Of a DNA stretch of 64,000 bases, positions 35,954 to 43,950 are shown piece after piece. The first letter of the stretch is position 1. Every line of letters begins with the position of its first letter. The DNA lies in NCBI RefSeq assembly GCF_003056055.1, contig NZ_PYFP01000001.1, positions 1,488,001-1,552,000 of the forward strand, read 5' to 3'. Position numbers and translations under genes: made by a program. Source of the stretch: Glaciimonas sp. PCH181 (lineage in GTDB: Bacteria; Pseudomonadota; Gammaproteobacteria; Burkholderiales; Burkholderiaceae_D). The notes beneath the pieces are model-generated. The model did not search any database and was not told where the DNA came from. It saw nothing but the letters and a program-made list of their open reading frames with translations.

Positions 35954-36488
35954 GAGCGATCCTCGAATTGCATTGAGTCAAAATTGAATTTGTTGCCTTC
36001 CATCTCTGAAAAGATAATTGACCAACCTGCCCGCGTTACGTCATCCAGCCCAAATGCCACATCCTCAGAAACACCATTCTTTATGAGCCATAGACATTCG
36101 CGAATAGGGCTAGACCGGACTAGTTTTTTAGTTCTTCCTTATCCTTTTCAGGGTCACTATTGCCGTACTTTTCTTGCACATGATTCATGACGGCTTCGAT
36201 ACCTGATTCATCCAATTGTTGGATAAGCGCCTCAACCTGCAATTTCGTTTTTGGTTGATTTACCGCTAGATCATCGATCGCGGTAACGTAAATAAGCGGC
36301 AATACCATACCCATATAAGTCTGGTTTTTTGCGCTATCGCCCAGAGCCTCGATTAACCGGTATTGCGCCAGCACGCCGGGCTTTTTAATCTTAATCGTGC
36401 GACCTAGCGCGTCGATCACTGTTGATTCTTCGTTAGCCTTGGCAAGGACTTCTTGCGTTGGCGTTTCTTTAAGGGTGATTTTTGTCAT
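35950..36488 (-). CDS. Tail assembly chaperone, long form made by -1 frameshift
   Basis: Bases 36122-35950 carry a second frame, without its own start, that reads LVRSSPIRECLWLIKNGVSE, DVAFGLDDVTRAGWSIIFSE and MEGNKFNFDSMQFEDRS, then TGA at 35952-35950. It overlaps the short chaperone frame in the -1 register. The slippery heptamer A AAA AAC is at 36129-36123, directly before the short form's TAG. Slippage there would give a fused product of about 179 residues. This is the conserved GpG/GpGT arrangement of long-tailed phages, in Mu at gp41. Confidence 0.8.
36120..36488 (-). CDS. Tail assembly chaperone, short form (gpG/gp41-like)
   Basis: A 122-residue protein from ATG 36488 (MTKITLKETPTQEVL); the frame stays open upstream to 36569 but that part would overlap the previous gene's end and the terminator. 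The sequence (ALGRTIKIKKPGVLAQYRLI, MGMVLPLIYVTAIDDLAV) is typical of Mu-like tail chaperones. It lies between the tube and tape measure genes. It ends EELKN* with the slippery site in the last codons; most ribosomes should stop here. Confidence 0.85.
   Translation of the reverse strand: MTKITLKETPTQEVLAKANEESTVIDALGRTIKIKKPGVLAQYRLIEALGDSAKNQTYMGMVLPLIYVTAIDDLAVNQPKTKLQVEALIQQLDESGIEAVMNHVQEKYGNSDPEKDKEELKN
36123..36129 (-). promoter_or_regulatory. Slippery heptamer for -1 ribosomal frameshifting
   Basis: On the minus strand the bases are A AAA AAC, in register with codons AAA AAC of the short chaperone and immediately followed by its TAG. This is a classic X XXY YYZ slip site. The -1 frame is open for 57 codons beyond it and encodes conserved-looking chaperone C-terminal sequence. 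Confidence 0.85.
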
Positions 36489-36499
36489 GATGAGTCCAA

Positions 36500-36525
36500 T
36501 AAAAAACCGGCTCGTGGCCGGGTTA
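36500..36525 (-). terminator. Probable terminator between BRO-N gene and tail chaperone
   Basis: On the minus strand AACCCGGC-CACGA-GCCGGTT (one bulged base) is followed by TTTTATT. It falls in the short space between the BRO-N gene and the chaperone start. Confidence 0.65.
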
Positions 36526-37047
36526 GTTGAAATTAAGTGCTGGTTGTAATTTCTTTCCGATCTGATCAAGTCGCTCTGTCAGCGGCGGCTTGCGTGTCTT
36601 GTGTTCACTCAACCCTTTGCCGCACATACTGGCAAAACGGTCTTGACTATCTACAGCGGCCTTCGCCTCGAACCACGCGACCATCAGCGATCTATTTGGG
36701 ATTGATTGGCGGTCTACTTCATCCAACCTATCAAGCACCCATTTGCGGAACTCGACGCCTTTTGTTGTCCGGGAAAACATGCCAATAAGATGCGCTCCAC
36801 GCAGACTAAATAGACGAACATCTGATGGCTGCACCCCGAAACCCAAAGTGGTGTTCCGAAAAAGCATAGTCATTGACTGCGAAAACTCACGCTCATGACG
36901 AAGGAAAATACGGGATACCTGATCTGACCGACTGTATCCGAGTGCCGTTGCGATGTCCGCAGCGGTAAGCCACGTTTTCCCATTGCACTCAACAAGCTCA
37001 AAACTGTGGTCATTAAATTTAAGATCGTGCATGGCAAAGCCTTTCAT
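36523..37047 (-). CDS. BRO-N domain (antirepressor-type) protein
   Basis: About 174 residues from ATG 37047 (MKGFAMHDLKFN); the frame is open to 37059. The N-terminal BRO-N/Prophage antirepressor domain is clear: FNDHSFELVECNGKTWLTAA, DIATALGYSRSDQVSRIF, then RLFSLRGAHLIGMFSRTTKG and VEFRKWVLDRLDEV. Such proteins bind DNA and often interfere with repressors. Here it sits between the tube and chaperone genes, flanked by terminators on both sides, so it is likely a separately acquired moron. Confidence 0.85.
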   Translation of the reverse strand: MKGFAMHDLKFNDHSFELVECNGKTWLTAADIATALGYSRSDQVSRIFLRHEREFSQSMTMLFRNTTLGFGVQPSDVRLFSLRGAHLIGMFSRTTKGVEFRKWVLDRLDEVDRQSIPNRSLMVAWFEAKAAVDSQDRFASMCGKGLSEHKTRKPPLTERLDQIGKKLQPALNFN

Positions 37048-37064
37048 GTGATACCCCATTGGGC

Positions 37065-37101
37065 GTTAAAAAGCCCTGCGACCTGGTGGTGGCGGGGCTT
37101 G
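37065..37101 (-). terminator. Possible terminator upstream of the BRO-N gene
   Basis: On the minus strand AAGCCC...GGGCTT with a long GC-rich loop is followed by TTTAA. It lies between the tail tube stop and the BRO-N start. The stem is short, so termination is less certain than at the other sites. Confidence 0.5.
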
Positions 37102-37111
37102 GTTGGTGCTG

Positions 37112-37543
37112 TTACGAAACTTTGACGCGGCGCGCAGCAACGAAGCGAAGTTTTTGATGCACGGATGCATCGCCCTTATATGACCCGGCATCATCGATAG
37201 TCAGCAAAACCTGTAAATAGCGGTATTGCGAAACGGAGCCATTCACCTCTTGAATGGTTTCCGTAATCGTGACCGGCAATTCATTGAGTCCGGCGTAATA
37301 GTTCGCTTCCAGCTGCGACCAATAGTCGTCAAGCGTTGAGTTTTGTCGCTCAATATCGAATGACCCAGACCAGCCATCAGGAAATCGCAAGTGACGTGTG
37401 ATACCGTCCAATCCTTTGATTTTTTGATCAGTAATATCTGGCTTGGACGAGAATCCAGTAATTTGGCTGAATGACAGCGGACCATTCGGGCCGGTAATGT
37501 CTAGCGACAAATCCCGCCCTACTGAATAAGAATTTAAAGGCAT
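37112..37543 (-). CDS. Tail tube protein (Mu gp40-like)
   Basis: A 143-residue protein from ATG 37543, with TTTGGAG at 6-base spacing. The sequence (LDITGPNGPLSFSQITGFSS, SGSFDIERQNSTLDDYWSQL, TIDDAGSYKGDASVHQKLRF, VAARRVKVS) has the pattern of contractile-tail tube proteins. It follows the sheath gene, as in Mu, P2 and related myophages. Confidence 0.88.
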   Translation of the reverse strand: MPLNSYSVGRDLSLDITGPNGPLSFSQITGFSSKPDITDQKIKGLDGITRHLRFPDGWSGSFDIERQNSTLDDYWSQLEANYYAGLNELPVTITETIQEVNGSVSQYRYLQVLLTIDDAGSYKGDASVHQKLRFVAARRVKVS

Positions 37544-37554
37544 GTGAAACTCCA

Positions 37555-37584
37555 AATAAAAAAGCCACCTCTTGGGCGGCTTAT
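37555..37584 (-). terminator. Rho-independent terminator between sheath and tube genes
   Basis: On the minus strand AAGCCGCC-CAAGA-GGTGGCTT is followed by TTTTATTT. It overlaps the leader of the tail tube gene. Confidence 0.8.
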
Positions 37585-37602
37585 CGTGCGTTCAGGGTGG
37601 GA

Positions 37603-39132
37603 TTAGGCGAGTGCTACCGACTGGCGATTAATGACAACGGACTGTCCGCCCTCAACGTTGATGATGAATTTCTCGATTACTGACAGGTAACGCACCTTGA
37701 CATCGGCCTGCAGGTAACCAAGCGCAACCCGATTTTGGGGATTGTTGGCATTGTCAATTTGCACGCTGTATGGCTGTGTGCCATCTGCACTACCGATCAT
37801 ATTTTGGCCACTCATGCCCTCAAGGAACGCTGAGATTGTTGACGCAGCTTGACGCCGGACCGTAGCGCTTTGCAATTGACCGACAAACAAGCCCATTCCA
37901 CCATTCAGCGTATAAGCGATGTAATTCGTCATTCGCGTGTAATTGTCGCCATTGGTAACCGCGTTGCTCGAACTGTTGTGGCCGAAACGTGCGCCGAAGC
38001 TATTGCCAGCTGGAATAGGGTTGGTAATAAGGTCAATGCCAGCCTGACCAAGCAAGGACAATTCAGCCGATGAATAGGCTAAGTTTTGATATGATTTTTG
38101 CGTGCCGACGATGCCGTATAGCGGCTTATTCAGGCTTGACTGCTCTGGCGATAAATTCGCCAAGCGGCCAGCAATAAAGCCTTGTGGAGAAATCAAGCGG
38201 ACTTGGTTGTTCACCGTATCGTTGAAATATATCCAATCGCCAAACAAATATTTGAAAATGTAGGCATCAATGCCGGCAGTGGATTTTACGGTTGCCGCAT
38301 TGGCGATGGTATCGCCAGCCGGTGTAACACCAACCATGTAAGTGCCTTCGGAATAGCCGTATGCCACTTGCAGAGAAAATGTGGTGGAATCGTCGCAATC
38401 TGCCAGCATAGCAATCGATGTATTCGTATTACGCAACGCGTACATACCTTTGCGTGGCAGCGTGTCAACGCCAACCAACACGGCGCCAGTGATAGTGGTC
38501 GCGCCATCGGTGCCACCCGCCAGAGAATAAGTAGCAAGCAATGGCGCTGTAATGCCCGCGCCAGCCGTGGCAACGATGTACTGCGATGGGCCTCGCAGGT
38601 TATATGCCCCAGTGTTAATTGCAGAGGCCATATTTACCCATAGGGCATTTGCAGTGCCGGGGATATTGTCGAATGCCTCTGGCACAACGCCAGGCATCGT
38701 CACAGTAGCCTTAAAGGTATTTGCTTGCGATCCGGCAGAAACAATTACTTGCGCTTGATTGCCAAGCGTACCCGTATATTTGCTAGTGAATGTGATGCAG
38801 GTCACTTGGGCGATAATCGACGCCGCAACATCAGTTCCATCCGTGACGCGGATGCATCGGAAATTGTTTGCGCCCTGCAATACTGCCGCCGCAAGGGCGG
38901 TTCCCATATCATATTTCCGGGCTTGAATTTGACCGAACTGCTGAGCATAGCTCGCCATACTGCCAATGACTGTAGGCGCATTGGTGGGCCCCCAGGTTGC
39001 AGTTCCAACGACGCCAAGGATGTTGGTCGGCAGGCCGTTAAGTAGCGTCACGCTCGGCGGCACAATCTGCACATAGAGATCTGGCACGATCAATGCGGTC
39101 GTATTAATCGACCCTTGCTGGGAAACTGGCAT
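37603..39132 (-). CDS. Contractile tail sheath protein (Mu gp39-like)
   Basis: A 509-residue sheath protein. N-terminal PDLYVQIVPPSVTLLNGLPT, NILGVVGTATWGPTNAPTVI and FGQIQARKYDMGTALAAAVL are typical of Mu-type sheaths. The C-terminal part (YTLNGGMGLFVGQLQSATVR, RQAASTISAFLEGM, then NPQNRVALGYLQADVKVRYL and a final FIINVEGGQSVVI) matches the conserved sheath C-terminal domain. AGGAG lies 7 bases before the start. It shows the phage is a myophage. Confidence 0.94.
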   Translation of the reverse strand: MPVSQQGSINTTALIVPDLYVQIVPPSVTLLNGLPTNILGVVGTATWGPTNAPTVIGSMASYAQQFGQIQARKYDMGTALAAAVLQGANNFRCIRVTDGTDVAASIIAQVTCITFTSKYTGTLGNQAQVIVSAGSQANTFKATVTMPGVVPEAFDNIPGTANALWVNMASAINTGAYNLRGPSQYIVATAGAGITAPLLATYSLAGGTDGATTITGAVLVGVDTLPRKGMYALRNTNTSIAMLADCDDSTTFSLQVAYGYSEGTYMVGVTPAGDTIANAATVKSTAGIDAYIFKYLFGDWIYFNDTVNNQVRLISPQGFIAGRLANLSPEQSSLNKPLYGIVGTQKSYQNLAYSSAELSLLGQAGIDLITNPIPAGNSFGARFGHNSSSNAVTNGDNYTRMTNYIAYTLNGGMGLFVGQLQSATVRRQAASTISAFLEGMSGQNMIGSADGTQPYSVQIDNANNPQNRVALGYLQADVKVRYLSVIEKFIINVEGGQSVVINRQSVALA

Positions 39133-39146
39133 ATACGGCTCCTAAA

Positions 39147-39204
39147 AATGAAAAAGCCGCACATCGGCGGCCAGAATTGAAAAAGCCCGCATTTAGCGGG
39201 CTTA
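39147..39204 (-). terminator. Two tandem terminator hairpins upstream of the sheath gene
   Basis: On the minus strand AAGCCCGC-TAAAT-GCGGGCTT followed by TTTTC (39176-39203) is succeeded by GCCGCC-GATGT-GCGGC followed by TTTTTC (about 39150-39172). They separate the connector genes from the tail genes. Confidence 0.75.
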
Positions 39205-39214
39205 TGTGAGCGAG

Positions 39215-39367
39215 TTACTTGGGAGCCGGATCTGCCGGTGGTGCTGCGGTTTTCACAAAGTGGTTCTGCCACTCCGAATCGACATATTGCTTAATCAGTT
39301 TGGCATCAGTGATGCTGTCGCCTTTGACATGATCAAGAAAGTTTTCAATTACGGTCAGTGCAAACAT
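39215..39367 (-). CDS. Small phage protein (50 residues)
   Basis: A short frame from ATG 39367 to TAA about 39215: MFALTVIENFLDHVKGDSIT, then DAKLIKQYVDSEWQNHFVKT and a proline-rich end. AGGATT lies about 6 bases before the ATG. It lies between the gene ending at 39376 and the sheath and is followed by two terminators. No family recognised; a small accessory between head-tail connector and sheath is common in Mu-like phages. Confidence 0.6.
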   Translation of the reverse strand: MFALTVIENFLDHVKGDSITDAKLIKQYVDSEWQNHFVKTAAPPADPAPK

Positions 39368-39375
39368 GATTAATC

Positions 39376-40233
39376 CTAAAAATAAGTAGTTCGTGGGGCG
39401 GTGTATTGCGTAGCGCCATCGTTCTGCACCGACGTATTCAATTGTGTTTGCGTGATCTGCGCATCTACTTCAGTTTGCGTAGTCGCGTACTCAACCGCAT
39501 ACATGAAATCTCGCCGGTAAAGTTTGGCTTTTTGCAGGCCGTCAATCACGTTGCTGCTGCGATATATGAGCCGGGCGCCGTAACCATCTGGCAGCGTCAA
39601 GAACTCGGTATTTGCTAGGCTAATGTCGAGCGCAGAACCGATCACATCGCGTTGAGATGGAGTGTTAGCCCATACCGTCAACTGGAAAACGCGTTCTTGG
39701 CGCCGTATCTCGCGTATCGATGTTCCTGTGACGCCGACGCGAACAACTGTGATGTTTGCAGCGCCCGGCATCGTGATAACAGTGCCTGCTGATGTAGTAC
39801 CAGGCACGCCAGCGGCAATCAAAACCGCCAAAGCTGTGGCGATTGACGTCAATGTGTCGCTGGACTGAACTGCGTAAACATATGGCTGGTGATTTACCAT
39901 AGCCATGATGTTGTGCGCGGTGAAAGGCGAAGGCATCGCGCCACCGATAACCACCGTCTGCCCCGCAATCGTTGCAGTGACAGTCGCAGTATTCACGCTC
40001 TGCTGCACCCAATCTCTGGGATACCGGGTTTTGTTGCTCTCTGTTGCAGTTGGAAAAACGGTAATGTGGGCTTTACCAGCAATCAGATCAGCATCCAACC
40101 GCGAAGCTGTAGGCCATCCTGCGTAAACAACAATCGGGTTACCAGACACTGAGGCTTGCCCCGTGCCGTTGGGATACGCCGCATTTGCGATGACACCGAC
40201 CAGCGTGTTCTGAACATCGATGATGTCACTCAT
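39376..40233 (-). CDS. Phage connector/tail-completion region protein
   Basis: A 285-residue protein from ATG 40233, which overlaps the preceding stop as ATGA. Sequence: NTLVGVIANAAYPNGTGQAS, then VVYAGWPTASRLDADLIAGK and HITVFPTATESNKTRYPRDW, with a C-terminal segment RQERVFQLTVWANTPSQRD. This resembles proteins found between the connector and sheath genes of contractile phages, possibly tail terminators. Function is not certain. Confidence 0.65.
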   Translation of the reverse strand: MSDIIDVQNTLVGVIANAAYPNGTGQASVSGNPIVVYAGWPTASRLDADLIAGKAHITVFPTATESNKTRYPRDWVQQSVNTATVTATIAGQTVVIGGAMPSPFTAHNIMAMVNHQPYVYAVQSSDTLTSIATALAVLIAAGVPGTTSAGTVITMPGAANITVVRVGVTGTSIREIRRQERVFQLTVWANTPSQRDVIGSALDISLANTEFLTLPDGYGARLIYRSSNVIDGLQKAKLYRRDFMYAVEYATTQTEVDAQITQTQLNTSVQNDGATQYTAPRTTYF

Positions 40234-40868
40234 GTTTGCGCCTGCATTGCGGTTAATCGCCACCCTGCATCGGTCAATTCAGCCGAGCTAATAACGTAGC
40301 GGCGTGAAAGTTCGTCAGTGATGATGTCGGCAGATCGCAGTACCACGCCTGAAAAACTAGGTAGCAAGATGGCCCACCACGGCGTACGAACATCGCCGGG
40401 CAATCCAATCTCCGTTTTTTCGCCCTTCGTGCCCTGCAAGACCGATGCTGGCCAGCCTTGCATCAATATTGTTTCGTTTGCATCCGTATCGCCGCCGTAA
40501 CCAACTTGGCCGATACCGGTTTGCTGTTGTGGCCGCAAAATATTGATCGTCCGATTGCATTCGACCATCAGGATCGGCAGCGTCAACTGCATGGCGGCGA
40601 CGAAGAATGTTCCTTGTGGGCCGATCAAGTAATCGCCTACATCGACTAACGTGCCATCAAATAACCCGAACCACGTCGGCTTGCCATACTTGTTTGGGCG
40701 GCCGTACTTCATGTCTTCAGCGTTGAAGCTGGCATTCAGTGTGGTAACGGTATTGCCTTGAGAGGAAATTGCACTTGATGCGCGGTAGACCGTATTGATT
40801 GGCCCAATGCGTAACGCGGCTTTGCCATAGCCCTTGTAAATGCGGCTTTGTAACGTTGTGCTATCCAT
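40230..40868 (-). CDS. Phage structural protein, connector region
   Basis: A 212-residue protein from ATG 40868, sharing one base with the previous stop (TAATG). It reads YKGYGKAALRIGPINTVYRA, PTWFGLFDGTLVDVGDYLIG and FFVAAMQLTLPILMVECNRT, and ends in ITDELSRRYVISSAELTDAG. The pattern (a short protein reporting on 'ligand-gated' beta segments) is typical of hypothetical proteins between DUF4054 and sheath genes in related phages. No specific function. Confidence 0.65.
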   Translation of the reverse strand: MDSTTLQSRIYKGYGKAALRIGPINTVYRASSAISSQGNTVTTLNASFNAEDMKYGRPNKYGKPTWFGLFDGTLVDVGDYLIGPQGTFFVAAMQLTLPILMVECNRTINILRPQQQTGIGQVGYGGDTDANETILMQGWPASVLQGTKGEKTEIGLPGDVRTPWWAILLPSFSGVVLRSADIITDELSRRYVISSAELTDAGWRLTAMQAQT

Positions 40869-41257
40869 TAGACGATCAGGCTGATGCTGCCACCAGATGA
40901 GGCCATGCCAGGACCAGGCGGAATACCGATGAACGCGCACAACTCGCGCCTTACTTGATTGAACAACCCAGTGCGGTCTGCGACTTCGCGCTTGTTATGC
41001 GTCCACACTGCCGCTTGATCAGTATCCAGATTCGCGCCTGCGCCAAAAATAGCAGTTTCTAGCGTGTATAAATTTGTCAGATAAGTGGTGCGGATTACGG
41101 CCTCTTCTTCGGGCGCGTAGTTGTTGAGTCTGAACTCAAGGGTTCCGTAATGAGCGCTGAAACGAGCGCCGAAGGCTTGCACTGGTACAGATCCATATCC
41201 TTGAAAACCGCAAAATCTGCGGATGTCCACTTTCTCCGAATTTGTGAATGTGCCCAT
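40868..41257 (-). CDS. DUF4054-like head-tail connector protein
   Basis: A 129-residue protein with KVDIRRFCGFQGYGSVPVQA, NNYAPEEEAVIRTTYLTNLY, TLETAIFGAGANLDTDQAAV and FNQVRRELCAFIGIPPGPGM. The spacing (helical, with conserved RRFCG near the start and an R.EL...G.P end) fits the head-tail connector proteins near DUF4054. It lies directly after capsid-associated genes. Confidence 0.7.
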   Translation of the reverse strand: MGTFTNSEKVDIRRFCGFQGYGSVPVQAFGARFSAHYGTLEFRLNNYAPEEEAVIRTTYLTNLYTLETAIFGAGANLDTDQAAVWTHNKREVADRTGLFNQVRRELCAFIGIPPGPGMASSGGSISLIV

Positions 41258-41259
41258 GC

Positions 41260-41439
41260 TTAATACCAGGATGCGCCGAAAGCGATTACCTCGGCGATGA
41301 CAACCGGGTCAGTGATGACGTCGCCCGCGATCAAATCACGATGGACGCCAGATGTTCCGATTTCATAAAATGCGCGCTCAGCCATGGTAATGCGGACTGG
41401 TAGCGACTCTGCCTCGACGGCTTGTGGTTTCTTAGCCAT
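41260..41439 (-). CDS. Small phage protein (59 residues)
   Basis: From ATG 41439 (MAKKPQAVEAESLPVRITMA) to 41260, ending VVIAEVIAFGASWY. The start shares one base with the upstream stop (TAATG), and the frame's longer extension to 41493 would overlap that gene. A basic start and acidic middle; no family recognised. Position among head completion genes suggests a minor structural or accessory role. Confidence 0.6.
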   Translation of the reverse strand: MAKKPQAVEAESLPVRITMAERAFYEIGTSGVHRDLIAGDVITDPVVIAEVIAFGASWY

Positions 41440-41678
41440 TAGACCACCGGGGCGTTGTGTAGCACCAGCAGTGCCAGCAGGCCAGCATCGCAATAGCGCG
41501 GTACATTCTTGATGAAATTGATCGTTTGCCCGTTCTGGACAATCGAAAAGGACTTCGTAGCAGTCTTGACGTTACCCGCGCCAAAGGTTGCGTTCATCTG
41601 CGCTGGCGTCAACTGTTGCGTAACACCACTTGCGACATAGGGCACAGTTTCAGTGAGATATGAGGTTCCGAGAGGCAT
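41439..41678 (-). CDS. Small phage protein, paralogue of the next gene
   Basis: A 79-residue protein. SFSIVQNGQTINFIKNVPRY, then DAGLLALLVLHNAPVV at the end, aligns with the neighbouring 77-residue protein (FSFAYNGEVIEFTFGD, DAALQAALVAAGAPVV). The two lie in tandem, 8 bp apart, downstream of the major capsid gene and may be capsid decoration proteins or a duplicated small fold. No known family recognised. Confidence 0.6.
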   Translation of the reverse strand: MPLGTSYLTETVPYVASGVTQQLTPAQMNATFGAGNVKTATKSFSIVQNGQTINFIKNVPRYCDAGLLALLVLHNAPVV

Positions 41679-41686
41679 AATTTTCC

Positions 41687-41920
41687 TTATACGACCGGAG
41701 CGCCAGCCGCCACTAATGCCGCTTGCAACGCTGCATCGACTGATTGCGGATCGCCGAACGTAAATTCGATTACTTCGCCGTTGTAGGCAAAGCTAAATGT
41801 TGCTGTCGGCGTAACGATGATGCCGCCAGCAGCCGCAGCTACCAGTGACGGATCAAGATTGACCGTAACGCCATTGATGATGCACGGGACTAAATCATCC
41901 GGATTGCCTGAACCTGCCAT
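41687..41920 (-). CDS. Small phage protein after the major capsid gene
   Basis: A 77-residue protein (DDLVPCIINGVTVNLDPSLV, then AAAAGGIIVTPTATFSFAYN) with a hydrophobic, Ala-rich end. It resembles the gene immediately downstream in both pattern and C terminus. It follows the major capsid gene by 62 bp; a decoration or stabilising role is possible. No family recognised. Confidence 0.6.
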   Translation of the reverse strand: MAGSGNPDDLVPCIINGVTVNLDPSLVAAAAGGIIVTPTATFSFAYNGEVIEFTFGDPQSVDAALQAALVAAGAPVV

Positions 41921-41982
41921 ATTTCCTCCGTCAAACTATCGAATCAGCGCGGAGCTTGTGGCCCCGCGCTAAGCACTACCAG

Positions 41983-43290
41983 TTACGCGGTTTCGAGTAC
42001 GATTGCGCGCTTGTAGTAGCTGTTGTTAGCCGTAGGAATGATCGTTGTGTTCGCAGTAAGGTCGGTCGGCACGCAAAAGCCGCCGATCCAGTACCACGAC
42101 TGGGCGATAATTTGCGCCAAACGATCCAGTGGTTCGCGGGTGACCATTGCGATACCGTCGACCATCTGCATCAACGCATTCTCAGTGGCCACATCCGAAT
42201 AACCAGTTGCGGCGAAATCGCCCTCGATCAACGCACCCTTGCCGCAAACAATTGGGCGCTTAACGTTGACCGCGCCGAGCGTTTGTTGATATGCCTCAGT
42301 GGTCGGAATGAATCGCAGATCCAGCAATTCAACTACGCGACCAGTACGGAATGCTTCGGATGCATTCGCTCCTTGGAACAGCAGCTTGAAGTCGGGATCA
42401 GTGAACAACTGCCGCGCTGACTTGTTATCCAGATAGCAGTTGTATAGGCCGTCAATGGTTGGCACGTTGTTGTTACGCAATTGCGCAACCGCATCCAAGC
42501 ACAAGCCCATGGTCAGAAGATCAGTACCAACCAAACCGGCGGTAGTGCTACGACCGCCTGCGCGCAGAATGGAAGGTGCAACAGCCGATACGACAGCGTT
42601 AAGCGCGGTTCCATCAGCCACTGTGACGTTGCCCGAGAAATTCAGAACGCCCGAAACACCGTTTGGTGCCGTTGAGACATTGCTGCCGTCTGCAACAGCG
42701 GTTTGCAGTGTGTAGGAATTCGAACCGACCGTTACGGTCATCGGCGCGCCTGCGGACACTGGAACCAACACGCCATTGACGAACACGTTTTGGAATCCGC
42801 GAATATCGTCTACGGTCAACGCAGTGCCTGGCGCGCCTAATGTTGTGCGCACACGGGTATTTCCACCCAAATGCGCATTGAACAGGGTATTGCGGGCGAT
42901 ACGGTCCAGCGACTGACCAGCCTGAACGCCGTTGACGTTAGCGTTTTGTAAGAACTGCGAGGCCAAACCAACCCGTGACGTCACCATATTCAGATCGATG
43001 GTGTCGGCGTACATATTGAGCGCCAGCGAATATTGTTCGACTGTCCAGCCAGCAGGGGTAAGCCCATTGTCCAGATTGGTGTTTGTCGATGGCGTAAGTG
43101 GCGTGGTGACTGGTGCCTTCAGGCCGCGACGGGTCTTGGTGATCGTTTCACCAATGCCGATACTAAATTCTTCGCGATCAGCGATAGAGCGGAAGGCTGT
43201 AACGGACTGCAAAGCATCCTGAAACTCGCGTTCCAGCATGTTGGTTTGGATGATAGGCACCAGTGATGCCGGAAATGCTTGAATACCCAT
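41983..43290 (-). CDS. Major capsid protein (N4 gp56-like)
   Basis: A 435-residue capsid protein. N-terminal LVPIIQTNMLEREFQDALQS and FSIGIGETITKTRRGLKAPV, then YADTIDLNMVTSRVGLASQF and SLDRIARNTLFNAHLGGNTR, match the N4-gp56 family of HK97-fold capsids. Residues about 150-235 look like an inserted beta domain (NVFVNGVLVPVSAGAPMTVT, VSGVLNFSGNVTVADGTAL). The end (YWIGGFCVPTDLTANTTIIP) is typical. It follows the scaffold gene. Confidence 0.85.
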   Translation of the reverse strand: MGIQAFPASLVPIIQTNMLEREFQDALQSVTAFRSIADREEFSIGIGETITKTRRGLKAPVTTPLTPSTNTNLDNGLTPAGWTVEQYSLALNMYADTIDLNMVTSRVGLASQFLQNANVNGVQAGQSLDRIARNTLFNAHLGGNTRVRTTLGAPGTALTVDDIRGFQNVFVNGVLVPVSAGAPMTVTVGSNSYTLQTAVADGSNVSTAPNGVSGVLNFSGNVTVADGTALNAVVSAVAPSILRAGGRSTTAGLVGTDLLTMGLCLDAVAQLRNNNVPTIDGLYNCYLDNKSARQLFTDPDFKLLFQGANASEAFRTGRVVELLDLRFIPTTEAYQQTLGAVNVKRPIVCGKGALIEGDFAATGYSDVATENALMQMVDGIAMVTREPLDRLAQIIAQSWYWIGGFCVPTDLTANTTIIPTANNSYYKRAIVLETA

Positions 43291-43374
43291 GGCGGATAGA
43301 CTCCTAAATTTGAAAGAAAAGGGTTCATTTCTTCCGCCTCGGAGTCAGTCCGCGATACGGGTAAAACGGTGTTG

Positions 43375-43950
43375 CTACTTGCCGGCAAATGATTTCTTGT
43401 GCGCGGCGTATTCTTCTTTTGTCATCTTGCGAACATCAACAGTTTCCGGATCCTTCTTGTTCGGGGCTGTTTGTGTCTGCGTCGTGGTACTAGACGACTG
43501 AAACAGGTAAGGCTTCGATTCCTTGAGTGAGGCCATTAGCGCATCAGCGCCTTCGACATCGCCCGCGTCATTTAACTTGACTAGCGATAGATCGGCCAAT
43601 TTCAAACCGTCCAGATCGATCATTCCAGCCTTGAGCGCTACAGTCTTCAGTTCGGCGCGAAGGATGCGATCATTGGCTACCTGCGTGGCTGCTGCTACCT
43701 TGGCATCTGCCTCGGTTCCCGCTTTTGCCAGTGCATCTGATGCGGCCTGATTTTCTGCCTCCAGTGCCTGAGCCTTCAACCGGTAGGTCTTGTTCTCGTT
43801 TCGCAACTCGCCCACGTATTCACGGGAGAAAGTTTCAGGCGAAGCGGGGGCATTTTTTGGCGGCCCCACAACGCCACCATCAGGATCATCAACGAACATC
43901 ATCAAATTGCGCACCATCAGAAGGTGGAACAACTTAGAAATCTTAAGCAT
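43375..43950 (-). CDS. Capsid scaffold protein
   Basis: A 191-residue, highly charged, helical protein placed directly before the major capsid gene. It contains a coiled segment (VGELRNENKTYRLKAQALEA, ENQAASDALAKAGTEADAKV), a downstream LKTVALKAGMIDLDGLKLAD common in phage scaffolds, and a basic C terminus (KMTKEEYAAHKKSFAGK) of the kind that binds capsid. The start at 43950 has GAGGTG close by and overlaps the preceding gene by 8 bases; internal ATGs are possible. Confidence 0.85.
   Translation of the reverse strand: MLKISKLFHLLMVRNLMMFVDDPDGGVVGPPKNAPASPETFSREYVGELRNENKTYRLKAQALEAENQAASDALAKAGTEADAKVAAATQVANDRILRAELKTVALKAGMIDLDGLKLADLSLVKLNDAGDVEGADALMASLKESKPYLFQSSSTTTQTQTAPNKKDPETVDVRKMTKEEYAAHKKSFAGK

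Noticed and set aside
36489..36569. Longer start for the tail chaperone at 36569
   Set aside because: It would run through a terminator and the end of the BRO-N gene; ATG 36488 fits family length.
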